Position numbers and translations under genes: made by a program. The notes beneath the pieces were generated by a model. The model worked only from the letters and a program-made list of their open reading frames with translations. It was not told the origin of the DNA and made no database searches. Shown here piece after piece: positions 1 to 6,168 of a stretch of 8,332 bases of DNA (positions within the stretch are counted from its first letter, which is position 1; every line of letters starts with the position of its first letter). The stretch is from a bacterium. GTDB lineage: Bacteria > Krumholzibacteriota > Krumholzibacteriia > Krumholzibacteriales > WJIX01. The stretch spans positions 1-8,332 of the forward strand of contig JAGHBT010000053.1 of NCBI GenBank assembly GCA_021160845.1, in the 5' to 3' direction.

Positions 1-842
1 ATCTTGGAGCGCATATGTCTATCGCGGGGGGTGTCCACCTCGCCCTCGAAAGAGGCAAAGAAACAGGCTGCAACGCCGTCCAGTTATTTGTAAAGAGTTC
101 AAACAGGTGGGAGGCACGGCCATTTAGAGAAGACGAAATTACCGCTTTCCGTGAAAATAAGAATGATTATAAAGAGAATTTTATCATGGCTCACTCAAGC
201 TATCTGATAAATTTGGCGTCACCCGAACCGGAACAGATAAAAAAATCTGTAGACGCGCTTCTTGTCGAGATGGAACGCTGCGAAATACTTGGAATCCCTT
301 ATCTTGTACTTCATCCGGGGAGCCATAAAGGCGCCGGCGAAGAAAATGGGATCATCTCGATAGCTAAAAATCTTGACCTTGTCTTTTCTGAAACCAGTGG
401 TTTTAACACAACTATTCTGCTTGAGACAACGGCGGGGCAGGGAAATACAATCGGCCACAAATTCGAACACCTGGCGGGAATTATCAACAGGCTGAATGAC
501 AACTCTCGTGTGGGAGTTTGTTATGATACCTGCCACACCTTCTCAGCGGGATACGACATCAGAACGGAAAAAAATTATAATGAGACCTTTGCCAAACTCG
601 ATCAGATAATAGGACTAGATAAACTTAAGGCGTTTCACATTAACGATTCAAAAACCGACTTTAATGCCAGAAAAGACCGCCATGAACACATAGGCAAGGG
701 CAAGATAGGAGAAAAGGCATTCTCCTTTTTGGTTAACGACACCAGATTCAACCAGATTCCGATGATATTGGAAACGCCAAAAGGCCCGGACAATAAAGAA
801 GACAGAAAGAATCTTACACTTCTCAGAAGTATGAGAAAATAA
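1..842 (+). CDS. nfo: Endonuclease IV (AP endonuclease), 5' end cut by window edge
   Basis: Class II AP endonuclease of base excision repair. It cuts the backbone 5' of abasic sites with a trinuclear zinc centre in a TIM-barrel fold. All nine metal ligands known from the E. coli enzyme can be matched, counting from the ATG at 15: H60, H100, E137, D171, H174, H208, D221, H223 and E253, a steady offset of 8-9 from E. coli numbering. They lie in typical contexts (LVLHPGSHKG, CYDTCHTFSAGYD, DRHEHIGKG, ILETPKG). The ATG at 15 is not the real start: the frame stays open to the edge and reads LGAH just before it, matching the conserved family N-terminus (GAHxSxAGG). Only a few codons are therefore missing and the full protein is about 280 residues, as usual. 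It ends 56 bases before trxB on the same strand, so cotranscription is possible. The family assignment is near certain. Confidence 0.96.
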   Translation, partial: LGAHMSIAGGVHLALERGKETGCNAVQLFVKSSNRWEARPFREDEITAFRENKNDYKENFIMAHSSYLINLASPEPEQIKKSVDALLVEMERCEILGIPYLVLHPGSHKGAGEENGIISIAKNLDLVFSETSGFNTTILLETTAGQGNTIGHKFEHLAGIINRLNDNSRVGVCYDTCHTFSAGYDIRTEKNYNETFAKLDQIIGLDKLKAFHINDSKTDFNARKDRHEHIGKGKIGEKAFSFLVNDTRFNQIPMILETPKGPDNKEDRKNLTLLRSMRK

Positions 843-885
843 AGTTTTAAATTATTAACATGTAGAATTAATAAATAGATATCAC

Positions 886-893
886 AAAGGAGG
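886..893 (+). promoter_or_regulatory. Strong ribosome binding site of trxB
   Basis: AAAGGAGG lies 5 bases before the ATG at 899, an almost perfect anti-16S match. It fixes the trxB start and suggests strong translation. The 56-base gap upstream is AT-rich. It contains a TTAACA (855-860) that resembles a -35 box, but no convincing -10 box at the right distance, so I do not call a separate promoter. Confidence 0.85.
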
Positions 894-898
894 TATCG

Positions 899-1819
899 AT
901 GTACGACGTAGCAATAATTGGTTCTGGCCCAGCGGGCCTCACAGCGGCAATTTACACAAGTCGTTCGGAACTGAAGACGATTGTTTTTGAGGGAATGAGT
1001 CCCGGCGGACAGCTTATGATTACAACGGAAGTAGAGAACTTCCCATCATATCCGGAAGGAATACAGGGACCGGAGCTCATGAAAAAGATGAAGGAACAAG
1101 CAAGAAAATTTAAAACGGAAATAAAACCAGGCTATATAACAGAAGTGGATTTTAAAAAATCCCCCTTTACAATCAGTACCGGTTCCGATGAAGTAACCGC
1201 TAAAACGGTTATTATAGCTACAGGCTCAACAGCGCGCTGGATGGGGATCGATTCTGAAACAAAACTCAGGGGCAAGGGCGTTTCAGCATGTGCTACCTGC
1301 GACGGATTTTTCTTTAAGGATAAAGAGATCGCCGTCATAGGAGGCGGGGACTCGGCTATTGAGGAAGCCTCCTTCCTTACAAATTTCGCGAGCAAGGTTA
1401 CAATCATCCACAGGCGCGATGAGCTTAGAGCATCTGAAGCCATGCAGCAAAAAGCCTTCGATAACAAAAAAATTGAGTTTGCATGGGACAGCATCGTTGA
1501 AGAAATTCTCGATGTCTCGGAAGACAAGGTGACAGGCATCATCCTTAAAAATGTAAAGACCGGAGAAACAAAAACACTCCCCGTTGAAGGAGTATTCCTG
1601 GCCATTGGGTACGACCCTGCAACTGATATATTCAAAGGGAAGATTGAACTGGATAAGAAAAACTATATCGTGACAAAAGAAAATACTCAGACATCGGTAT
1701 CAGGCGTTTTTGCCGCCGGCGATGTTAGGGACCACATGTACAGGCAAGCTATTACTGCTGCCGGAGACGGATGCATGGCGGCAATAGATGTGTACAGATG
1801 GCTGGGAGGCACCAAGTAA
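899..1819 (+). CDS. trxB: Thioredoxin-disulfide reductase (NADPH, FAD)
   Basis: Low-molecular-weight thioredoxin reductase. This cytoplasmic flavoenzyme passes electrons from NADPH through FAD and a redox disulfide to thioredoxin. Visible in the 306-residue protein: N-terminal FAD-binding dinucleotide fold (GSGPAG at 8-13), redox-active CATC (C131, C134) inserted in the NADP domain, NADPH-binding GGGDSA (148-153) with the phosphate-binding HRRDELR (171-177), and C-terminal FAD segment FAAGDVRD (271-278) followed by YRQAITAAGDGCMAA. The HRR...R pattern indicates NADPH preference. Length matches the family (310-320). The segment often reading IGHxPNT is IGYDPAT here, a tolerated variation. The next gene starts 14 bases after the stop, so the two are probably one transcript. 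Ferredoxin/flavodoxin-NADP reductase-like relatives lack CATC, so they are excluded. Confidence 0.97.
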   Translation: MYDVAIIGSGPAGLTAAIYTSRSELKTIVFEGMSPGGQLMITTEVENFPSYPEGIQGPELMKKMKEQARKFKTEIKPGYITEVDFKKSPFTISTGSDEVTAKTVIIATGSTARWMGIDSETKLRGKGVSACATCDGFFFKDKEIAVIGGGDSAIEEASFLTNFASKVTIIHRRDELRASEAMQQKAFDNKKIEFAWDSIVEEILDVSEDKVTGIILKNVKTGETKTLPVEGVFLAIGYDPATDIFKGKIELDKKNYIVTKENTQTSVSGVFAAGDVRDHMYRQAITAAGDGCMAAIDVYRWLGGTK

Positions 1820-1820
1820 G

Positions 1821-1827
1821 AAAGGGA
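1821..1827 (+). promoter_or_regulatory. Ribosome binding site that decides the fabL start
   Basis: AAAGGGA lies 6 bases before the TTG at 1834, just after the trxB stop (1817-1819). No comparable site precedes the in-frame ATG at 1771, which lies inside trxB. This is why the TTG is chosen. Confidence 0.6.
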
Positions 1828-1833
1828 CCATCC

Positions 1834-2586
1834 TTGACGAAAAAACACGAAAGTAAAAAGGTGCTTATAACGGGCGGCTCAAGGGGAATAGGTCTCGCGA
1901 TAGCACTTCGTCTGGCTTCCGAAGGCGCGGACATCGCCATAAACTTCAAAAGAGATGAAGAATCCGCGTCGAAGGCCGCCGAGGAAATCGAAAGGCTTGG
2001 CCGAAAAGCCATTCTTCTTAAAGCTGACATTTCGGATCATAAAGAAATCAAGGATATGTTCGTAAAACTGGACAAATCCTTCGGCGGTCTCGATTATTTT
2101 GTTTCCAACGCGGTTTCGGGTGTACTTGGCCCGGCGGAAAGGATCGGACGGCTTGGGTGGGAAAGGGCTCTCAACACAAATGCCAGGGCGTTTATGCTGT
2201 GCGTTCAAGAAACCATTAAACACTTTAGCTCTTCAATAAAAGCGATTGTCGCGATATCCTCTATAGGAGGACAAACGGTTCTTCCGGGCTACACTGCCGT
2301 GGGAGCGAGCAAGGCCGCTCTTGAATCCCTGGTTCGTTATTTTGGCCGAGAATTCGCTCCGAGGGGAATAAATGTAAACGCCATCTCGGGAGGCCCTATT
2401 GACACCGCGTCCCTGGACTATTTTCCAGATAAGGAAAAGGTCATCGAAGAATGGAAAAACCGCACTCCGTCTGGTAGAATAGGTACACCAGAAGATATAG
2501 CCCCTGTTGTTTCGTTCCTCCTGTCAGAAGAAGCCGCCTGGATTCAGGGACAAACTATAATAATCGACGGAGGGCTTACTCTTTAG
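1834..2586 (+). CDS. fabL: Enoyl-[acyl-carrier-protein] reductase, FabL type (SDR fold)
   Basis: A short-chain dehydrogenase/reductase of 250 residues from the TTG start, the same length as Bacillus FabL. The N-terminal Rossmann motif is TGGSRGIG (13-20). The catalytic Tyr and Lys are six residues apart (Y153, K160, in YTAVGASKAALE), not the three of ordinary SDRs such as FabG. The YX6K spacing is the hallmark of enoyl-ACP reductases. The segments NAVSGVLGP (92-100), SSIGG (142-146), ISGGPIDT (184-191) and RGQ-like IQGQTIIIDGG near the end match what I recall of FabL better than FabI. By family, the reaction would be NADPH-dependent reduction of trans-2-enoyl-ACP, the last step of each fatty-acid elongation cycle, in the cytoplasm. 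It is probably translated from the trxB message (14-base gap). The alternative is an uncharacterised SDR that has acquired the same spacing. No terminator is seen in the 15 bases before the converging gene. Confidence 0.82.
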   Translation: MTKKHESKKVLITGGSRGIGLAIALRLASEGADIAINFKRDEESASKAAEEIERLGRKAILLKADISDHKEIKDMFVKLDKSFGGLDYFVSNAVSGVLGPAERIGRLGWERALNTNARAFMLCVQETIKHFSSSIKAIVAISSIGGQTVLPGYTAVGASKAALESLVRYFGREFAPRGINVNAISGGPIDTASLDYFPDKEKVIEEWKNRTPSGRIGTPEDIAPVVSFLLSEEAAWIQGQTIIIDGGLTL

Positions 2587-2601
2587 CAATTGAATTGTCC
2601 A

Positions 2602-3903
2602 CTACTGCTTAGTCCTGAAATTTATCATCCGCGTAAGGGCTCTTCTGCATGCCGGACAAAACCCTTTCTCAATCGACTTTGAGAACATGATGCAATCACG
2701 GCTTGAACGAAAGAGACCCTCAGCGGAATACCCAGCTCCCTCAAAACAACCGGTAACGCCCGCATATGTCGAGTCATCCGGCGTCGGAATGGGAACATTA
2801 CCGCCGATAAGGCTTCCCCATTTGATATTATCCTTGTCAAGAAGTGCTGTTATGTTTGGTTCCCATGGTTCAACACCCCTCGGATACATATCATTATAAG
2901 TAACCTCGGACGAATAGTATTCATCGGCAAGTCCACCAAAGGCGTGTCCGAATTCATGAACAAAAATATATTTTGAGTATTCATTGTCGGCGATCGCGGC
3001 GGAATAAAGATTGAATATTCCTCCACCACCGTATTTCTCCTCGTTCGCCAGTAGGATCACCTGATCGTACGGAACCTTTGCCGCGACATCTCTTATAACC
3101 TTGTTAGCTGTGGAAACCATATATCTGTCAATATTAAAAGTATTGAATGAAAGACCGAGAAGATTATTTCTGTAATCACTCTCCCTGGGATTATCAACTC
3201 CGGACTGAGCCGACACGGATTGAATAAGGCGCACATTAAAATCATTTCTCCTGCTCTTGAAGGGCTCAACACTGAACAACACGCCGATGAGCCTTTGCGC
3301 GTCTTTCCGGAGCTTATGCATTTCATTTCCGCAATACCCATCTCCAAGGATGACGATATCAACCTTCCTGGATGGCGGTCCGTTTTTGATCAAAGTTGTT
3401 GTCTTGAAATAATCGTACCTGCTTTCCGTCGTTATATGATAATCGTCCGGGGCTACAACAAGGTCGAAGACATTGGCAAAAATATTCTCGCGGTCCCTTC
3501 GATCGATCCTTATCTGGACAGGTCTTTTTGGAAAAGGCATTATCAGTGATTCGTGGAATGTCCCAATGGCACCTTCTATCGCCTCATCGGTTGTAATCCA
3601 CTCCCCGAAAACAGAACAATATCCCCTCGAAAAAATCAGGCTGTTTGTCTTTAGATCAAAAACACGGAAGATATATATCCCAAGATTCATTGTATCTATG
3701 AGAGCACTGTGATTACCACCCCAGTACGGCTCTTTAATAATTTCATCAATACTGAAATACTCTATATCCTTAAAACCTGTATGATATAAATCAACCCGGA
3801 GACACCCGGAAGTAAAATAAGCGTCAAATTCAGGTTGCCCGGCTACAGACGACTGTACAAAAATTAAAATCAAGGCAATAGCAATTAGCAACTTCTTCAT
3901 CAT
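2602..3903 (-). CDS. Secreted metallopeptidase, M64 (IgA-peptidase-like) family
   Basis: A 433-residue exported zinc peptidase. A signal peptide is clear: MMKK, then a hydrophobic stretch (about 5-17) and a likely signal-peptidase I site after SVA (19-21). There is no lipobox. Residues about 24-175 form an N-terminal domain of beta type. The catalytic domain begins near VDIVILGDGY (181-190) and carries HEFGHAFGGLADEY (316-329), a HEXXHXXGXXXD motif. H316 and H320 are zinc ligands, E317 is the catalytic base, and D327 is the presumed third ligand. The C-terminal part has cysteines at 386, 404, 416 and 419 (DCIMF, FCPAC), typical of the M64 family and probably disulfides or structural. The family is named for a Clostridium IgA protease, but most members have unknown substrates, so no IgA role is claimed. 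It may be cotranscribed with nth, 80 bases upstream. Two adjacent ATGs exist (3903 and 3900). Confidence 0.85.
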   Translation of the reverse strand: MMKKLLIAIALILIFVQSSVAGQPEFDAYFTSGCLRVDLYHTGFKDIEYFSIDEIIKEPYWGGNHSALIDTMNLGIYIFRVFDLKTNSLIFSRGYCSVFGEWITTDEAIEGAIGTFHESLIMPFPKRPVQIRIDRRDRENIFANVFDLVVAPDDYHITTESRYDYFKTTTLIKNGPPSRKVDIVILGDGYCGNEMHKLRKDAQRLIGVLFSVEPFKSRRNDFNVRLIQSVSAQSGVDNPRESDYRNNLLGLSFNTFNIDRYMVSTANKVIRDVAAKVPYDQVILLANEEKYGGGGIFNLYSAAIADNEYSKYIFVHEFGHAFGGLADEYYSSEVTYNDMYPRGVEPWEPNITALLDKDNIKWGSLIGGNVPIPTPDDSTYAGVTGCFEGAGYSAEGLFRSSRDCIMFSKSIEKGFCPACRRALTRMINFRTKQ

Positions 3904-3906
3904 GAT

Positions 3907-3911
3907 CTCCT
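3907..3911 (-). promoter_or_regulatory. Ribosome binding site of the M64 peptidase gene
   Basis: AGGAG on the - strand lies 3 bases from the first ATG (3903-3901) and 6 bases from the second (3900-3898). The second spacing is more usual, so translation may begin one codon later than annotated. The effect on the protein is a single Met. Confidence 0.6.
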
Positions 3912-3983
3912 AATCAGTTAAAATTTTTTTATCTTAAATAACCTGAATTGAACTGTTTTCCCATCTTAACGCAATTTCTCGAT

Positions 3984-4679
3984 TTACCGGGATTTTTTTA
4001 CTCCAATTCTCTTACACAGACCGCGGATCCTGCACTCACTGCAAATTGGAGATACGGGTTTGCATACCGTACGTCCAAAAATTACAAAGATATCATTAAT
4101 TTCTATCCAGAATTTTTTAGGCAAGACCTCGCGAAGAGCATATTCACTCTGAGTCGGATTATCAGTCTTTAATACTCCCAGCCTGTTTACAATCCGGTGA
4201 ACGTGTGTGTCAACACAGATTGCGGGTTTACCAAAACCCTGCGTCATAACAAGGTTGGCAGTTTTTCTGCCGACACCCGGTAACCTGAGTAGTTCTTCGA
4301 TTGTATCCGGAACCCTGGAGTTAAATTCTTCTACGAGCTGTTTTGAAAGTTTCTTTATCGATCTCGCCTTTATGTTATAAAATCCCGCGGGATATATCGC
4401 CTCACCTATTTCCTTCTCGGATAGCGACGCGATCGTACCGGCGGAATCAGCCAACGCGAACAACCGTTTGCTTGCTTCGCCTGTTACCTCATCCTTTGTC
4501 CTCGCGCTTATTACCGTGGAGATAAGTACCTTAAAAGCCGACTTCGTCCTTTTCGCAATCGCGGTAACAGACGGATCATTATTCCCGGCAATTATCGTTC
4601 TCACTTCTGGTATTAATCTGGCTAAAAGATACCCTGCTTTGTTTTTCCCAATTGGAAAATGTTTCCCGGGCAAATTCAT
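3984..4679 (-). CDS. nth: Endonuclease III, DNA glycosylase/AP lyase with 4Fe-4S cluster
   Basis: Bifunctional base-excision-repair enzyme that removes oxidised pyrimidines and cleaves the abasic site by beta-elimination. From the ATG at 4679 it has 231 residues (E. coli Nth has 211). Seen: the helix-hairpin-helix LPGVGRKTAN (133-142) with catalytic Lys139, catalytic Asp157 in VDTHVHR, and a C-terminal cluster C206-X6-C213-X2-C216-X5-C222, the exact Nth spacing. The active-site helix reads ISARTKDEVT where E. coli has LSAQATDVSV. The SAR-T-DE form is one I associate with archaeal and some deep-branching bacterial Nth. About 20 residues precede the E. coli-equivalent N-terminus. The start is uncertain: an in-frame TTG at 4721 would add 14 residues but has no ribosome site, and the ATG has only a weak GAGAGA 12 or more bases upstream. 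MutY is less likely because of the Lys in the hairpin. Confidence 0.94.
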   Translation of the reverse strand: MNLPGKHFPIGKNKAGYLLARLIPEVRTIIAGNNDPSVTAIAKRTKSAFKVLISTVISARTKDEVTGEASKRLFALADSAGTIASLSEKEIGEAIYPAGFYNIKARSIKKLSKQLVEEFNSRVPDTIEELLRLPGVGRKTANLVMTQGFGKPAICVDTHVHRIVNRLGVLKTDNPTQSEYALREVLPKKFWIEINDIFVIFGRTVCKPVSPICSECRIRGLCKRIGVKKSR

Positions 4680-4740
4680 ATTCAAAGCAATTCTCTCTCG
4701 AGTTAAAGAAAACACCGGCAAATAATTTTTTAATATCAGA

Positions 4741-4770
4741 AAGATATCATATAGCCCAACAAATCGGCAA
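4741..4770 (-). promoter_or_regulatory. Possible promoter of nth
   Basis: On the - strand, TTGCCG (4770-4765) and TATCTT (4746-4741) are 18 bases apart. Each box matches the sigma-70 consensus at four of six positions. Transcription would start near 4734, leaving a leader of about 55 bases before the ATG at 4679. The match is weak and could be chance in AT-rich DNA. Confidence 0.25.
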
Positions 4771-4785
4771 CCGGTTTCATTTTCC

Positions 4786-4814
4786 TTGACATGGGGGGGA
4801 GTTATTTTTATGCT
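4786..4814 (+). promoter_or_regulatory. Sigma-70-like promoter with a G7 tract in its spacer, upstream of the acyl-CoA dehydrogenase
   Basis: TTGACA (4786-4791, perfect -35) and TATGCT (4809-4814, four of six for -10) are separated by exactly 17 bases, the optimal distance. The spacer holds seven consecutive Gs (4793-4799) and a T-rich end. Transcription would begin near 4821, giving a leader of about 128 bases before the ATG at 4949. This is the best promoter-like sequence in the window. A slip in the G tract would change the spacer length. Confidence 0.6.
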
Positions 4815-4833
4815 TGCACTTCCTGTGAATGAA

Positions 4834-4876
4834 AGAACTAGCCTTACGAGAACTGCAATTTAAAAAAACGGTTCTT
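4834..4876 (+). repeat. AGAACT direct repeat plus inverted copy in the dehydrogenase leader
   Basis: AGAACT occurs at 4834-4839 and 4849-4854 (period 15). The reverse-complement core GTTCT follows at 4871-4875. Copies two and three could pair as a 5-base stem. Placed between the proposed transcription start and the ribosome site, they could be an operator or part of a leader structure. They are short enough to be coincidence. Confidence 0.25.
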
Positions 4877-4933
4877 AAAGTTTAGAAAAGATTTTGAACA
4901 TTTAGCTTTAACAATTTTTACTCTGAAAATGTT

Positions 4934-4939
4934 AGGAGG
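4934..4939 (+). promoter_or_regulatory. Ribosome binding site of the acyl-CoA dehydrogenase gene
   Basis: AGGAGG lies 9 bases before the ATG at 4949 and supports that start. Confidence 0.8.
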
Positions 4940-4948
4940 AAACAAGTA

Positions 4949-6100
4949 ATGGATTGGACTTTTACCGATGAGCAAAAAATGCTTAAAGAGATGGTTAAGA
5001 AATTTGTAGACAAAGAATTAAGGCCGGCGGCAGAAAAAATTGACAAGGAAAAGGAAATTCCCCGTGAAATTATTAACAAAATAGCAGAGCTTGGACTCCT
5101 TGGAGTCGCTTTTCCACCCGAATACGGCGGGGCTGGGATGGGAGAAATGGGTTATTGCATAATGCAGGAGGAAATCGGCCGCGGTTGCGCCTCTACAGCA
5201 ACATTTATCGGCGCCCATCAGAGTATCGGAGCTTCCGGTATCTATTTGTTCGGATCTGAAGAACAGAAGCAAAAATATCTGGTTCCGCTTTGTGAAGGAA
5301 AAAAGATCGGCGCTTACTCGCTGACCGAAGCTAACGCCGGCTCTGACGCCTACAACCCGGAAACTACCGCAGAGGATAAGGGTGATTATTATCTTCTTAA
5401 CGGACGCAAACTCTTTACCACCAACGGCAGCTTCGCGGACATCTTTACACTTTTCGCTAAAGTGGTTGATGGCAGTAAAAGAGGTAAAGTAACGGTATTT
5501 ATCGTTGAAAAAGGTTTCCCGGGTTTCAGTGTGGGAAAGATAGAAGAGAAAATGGGTATAAGAGGGTCGAAGACAGCCGAACTCATATTAGAAGATGTAA
5601 AAGTACCCAAGGAGAACGTACTCGGCAAGGTAGGACGCGGATTCCTCGTAGGCATGAAGGTTCTTAACACAGGGAGGCTGGGCCTGGGAGCCGCCGCCCT
5701 CGGCGCGGCGAAAGAGGCGCTTGCTCTTTCCACCGCATACGCCAAGCAAAGAGTACAGTTCGGAAAATCAATATCCAAATTCCAGGGTATTCAGTGGATG
5801 CTGGCGGATATGGCAACGGCAATATACAACATGGAATCGATACTTTACCGAACCGCCTGGCTGTACGATCAGGGCAAAAATATCACCAGAGAATCATCGA
5901 TGGTCAAACTGTACTGTTCTGAAGCCCTGGACAAAATCGTCGACAGTGCTATGCAGATATTTGGAGGATACGGTTTTATAAGCGAATTTCCGATTGAGAG
6001 AATGTACCGTGATTCAAGGATCAACAGAATATTTGAAGGAACAAGCGAAATTCAACGCATGATTATCGCTCGGGATATCCTCCACGCGCGCAATCTATAG
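4949..6100 (+). CDS. Acyl-CoA dehydrogenase (short/medium-chain or butyryl-CoA type, FAD)
   Basis: A 383-residue flavoprotein of the acyl-CoA dehydrogenase family. It oxidises acyl-CoA to trans-2-enoyl-CoA and passes electrons to electron-transfer flavoprotein. The three-domain layout is complete: N-terminal helical domain (about 1-120), beta domain with family signature SLTEANAGSDA (124-134), and C-terminal helical domain with RVQFGKSISKFQ (268-279) and QIFGGYGFISEFPIERMYRD (336-355). The catalytic base is Glu363 in FEGTSEIQR, the position used by short- and medium-chain and butyryl-CoA dehydrogenases. Isovaleryl- and long-chain enzymes have it elsewhere. TEANAG replaces the common TEPNAG. 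Chain length cannot be read from sequence alone. No etfAB, thiolase or hydratase gene lies nearby, so it appears to be monocistronic, with its own promoter at 4786-4814 and a convergent neighbour. Confidence 0.95.
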   Translation: MDWTFTDEQKMLKEMVKKFVDKELRPAAEKIDKEKEIPREIINKIAELGLLGVAFPPEYGGAGMGEMGYCIMQEEIGRGCASTATFIGAHQSIGASGIYLFGSEEQKQKYLVPLCEGKKIGAYSLTEANAGSDAYNPETTAEDKGDYYLLNGRKLFTTNGSFADIFTLFAKVVDGSKRGKVTVFIVEKGFPGFSVGKIEEKMGIRGSKTAELILEDVKVPKENVLGKVGRGFLVGMKVLNTGRLGLGAAALGAAKEALALSTAYAKQRVQFGKSISKFQGIQWMLADMATAIYNMESILYRTAWLYDQGKNITRESSMVKLYCSEALDKIVDSAMQIFGGYGFISEFPIERMYRDSRINRIFEGTSEIQRMIIARDILHARNL

Positions 6101-6146
6101 AGAATTTAGCCCGTCTCTGAAGAAAGAATCAAAGAGGTTACACCGG

Positions 6147-6168
6147 TTGAATAATCGTAATTATTCAA
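6147..6168. terminator. AT-rich hairpin at the convergent ends of the dehydrogenase and comM genes
   Basis: TTGAATAAT (6147-6155), loop CGTA, then ATTATTCAA (6160-6168) make a perfect 9-base stem with a 4-base loop. It overlaps the comM stop codon (6161-6163) and lies 47 bases after the dehydrogenase stop. Its place between converging genes suggests a bidirectional terminator. However, the stem is AT-rich and no long T tract follows on either strand, so termination strength is doubtful. Confidence 0.4.

Noticed and set aside
1771..1833. ATG at 1771 as the start of the fabL gene, adding 21 residues
   Set aside because: It lies inside trxB, has no ribosome site, and adds residues with no match to the family. 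The TTG at 1834 has AAAGGGA 6 bases upstream and gives the usual 250-residue length.
1834..2586. FabG-type 3-oxoacyl-ACP reductase
   Set aside because: The catalytic pair is YX6K, not the YX3K of FabG, and the surrounding segments resemble FabL.
2587..2601. Terminator between the convergent fabL and peptidase genes
   Set aside because: Only 15 bases separate the stops, and no stem longer than the trivial CAATTG palindrome is visible.
4680..4721. TTG at 4721 as the nth start
   Set aside because: There is no ribosome site upstream, and the extra 14 residues lie outside the family alignment. Kept only as an alternative.
4810..4863. 17-codon reading frame upstream of the dehydrogenase, as a leader peptide
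   Set aside because: Its ATG overlaps the proposed -10 box, so it would not be transcribed from that promoter, and it has no ribosome site.
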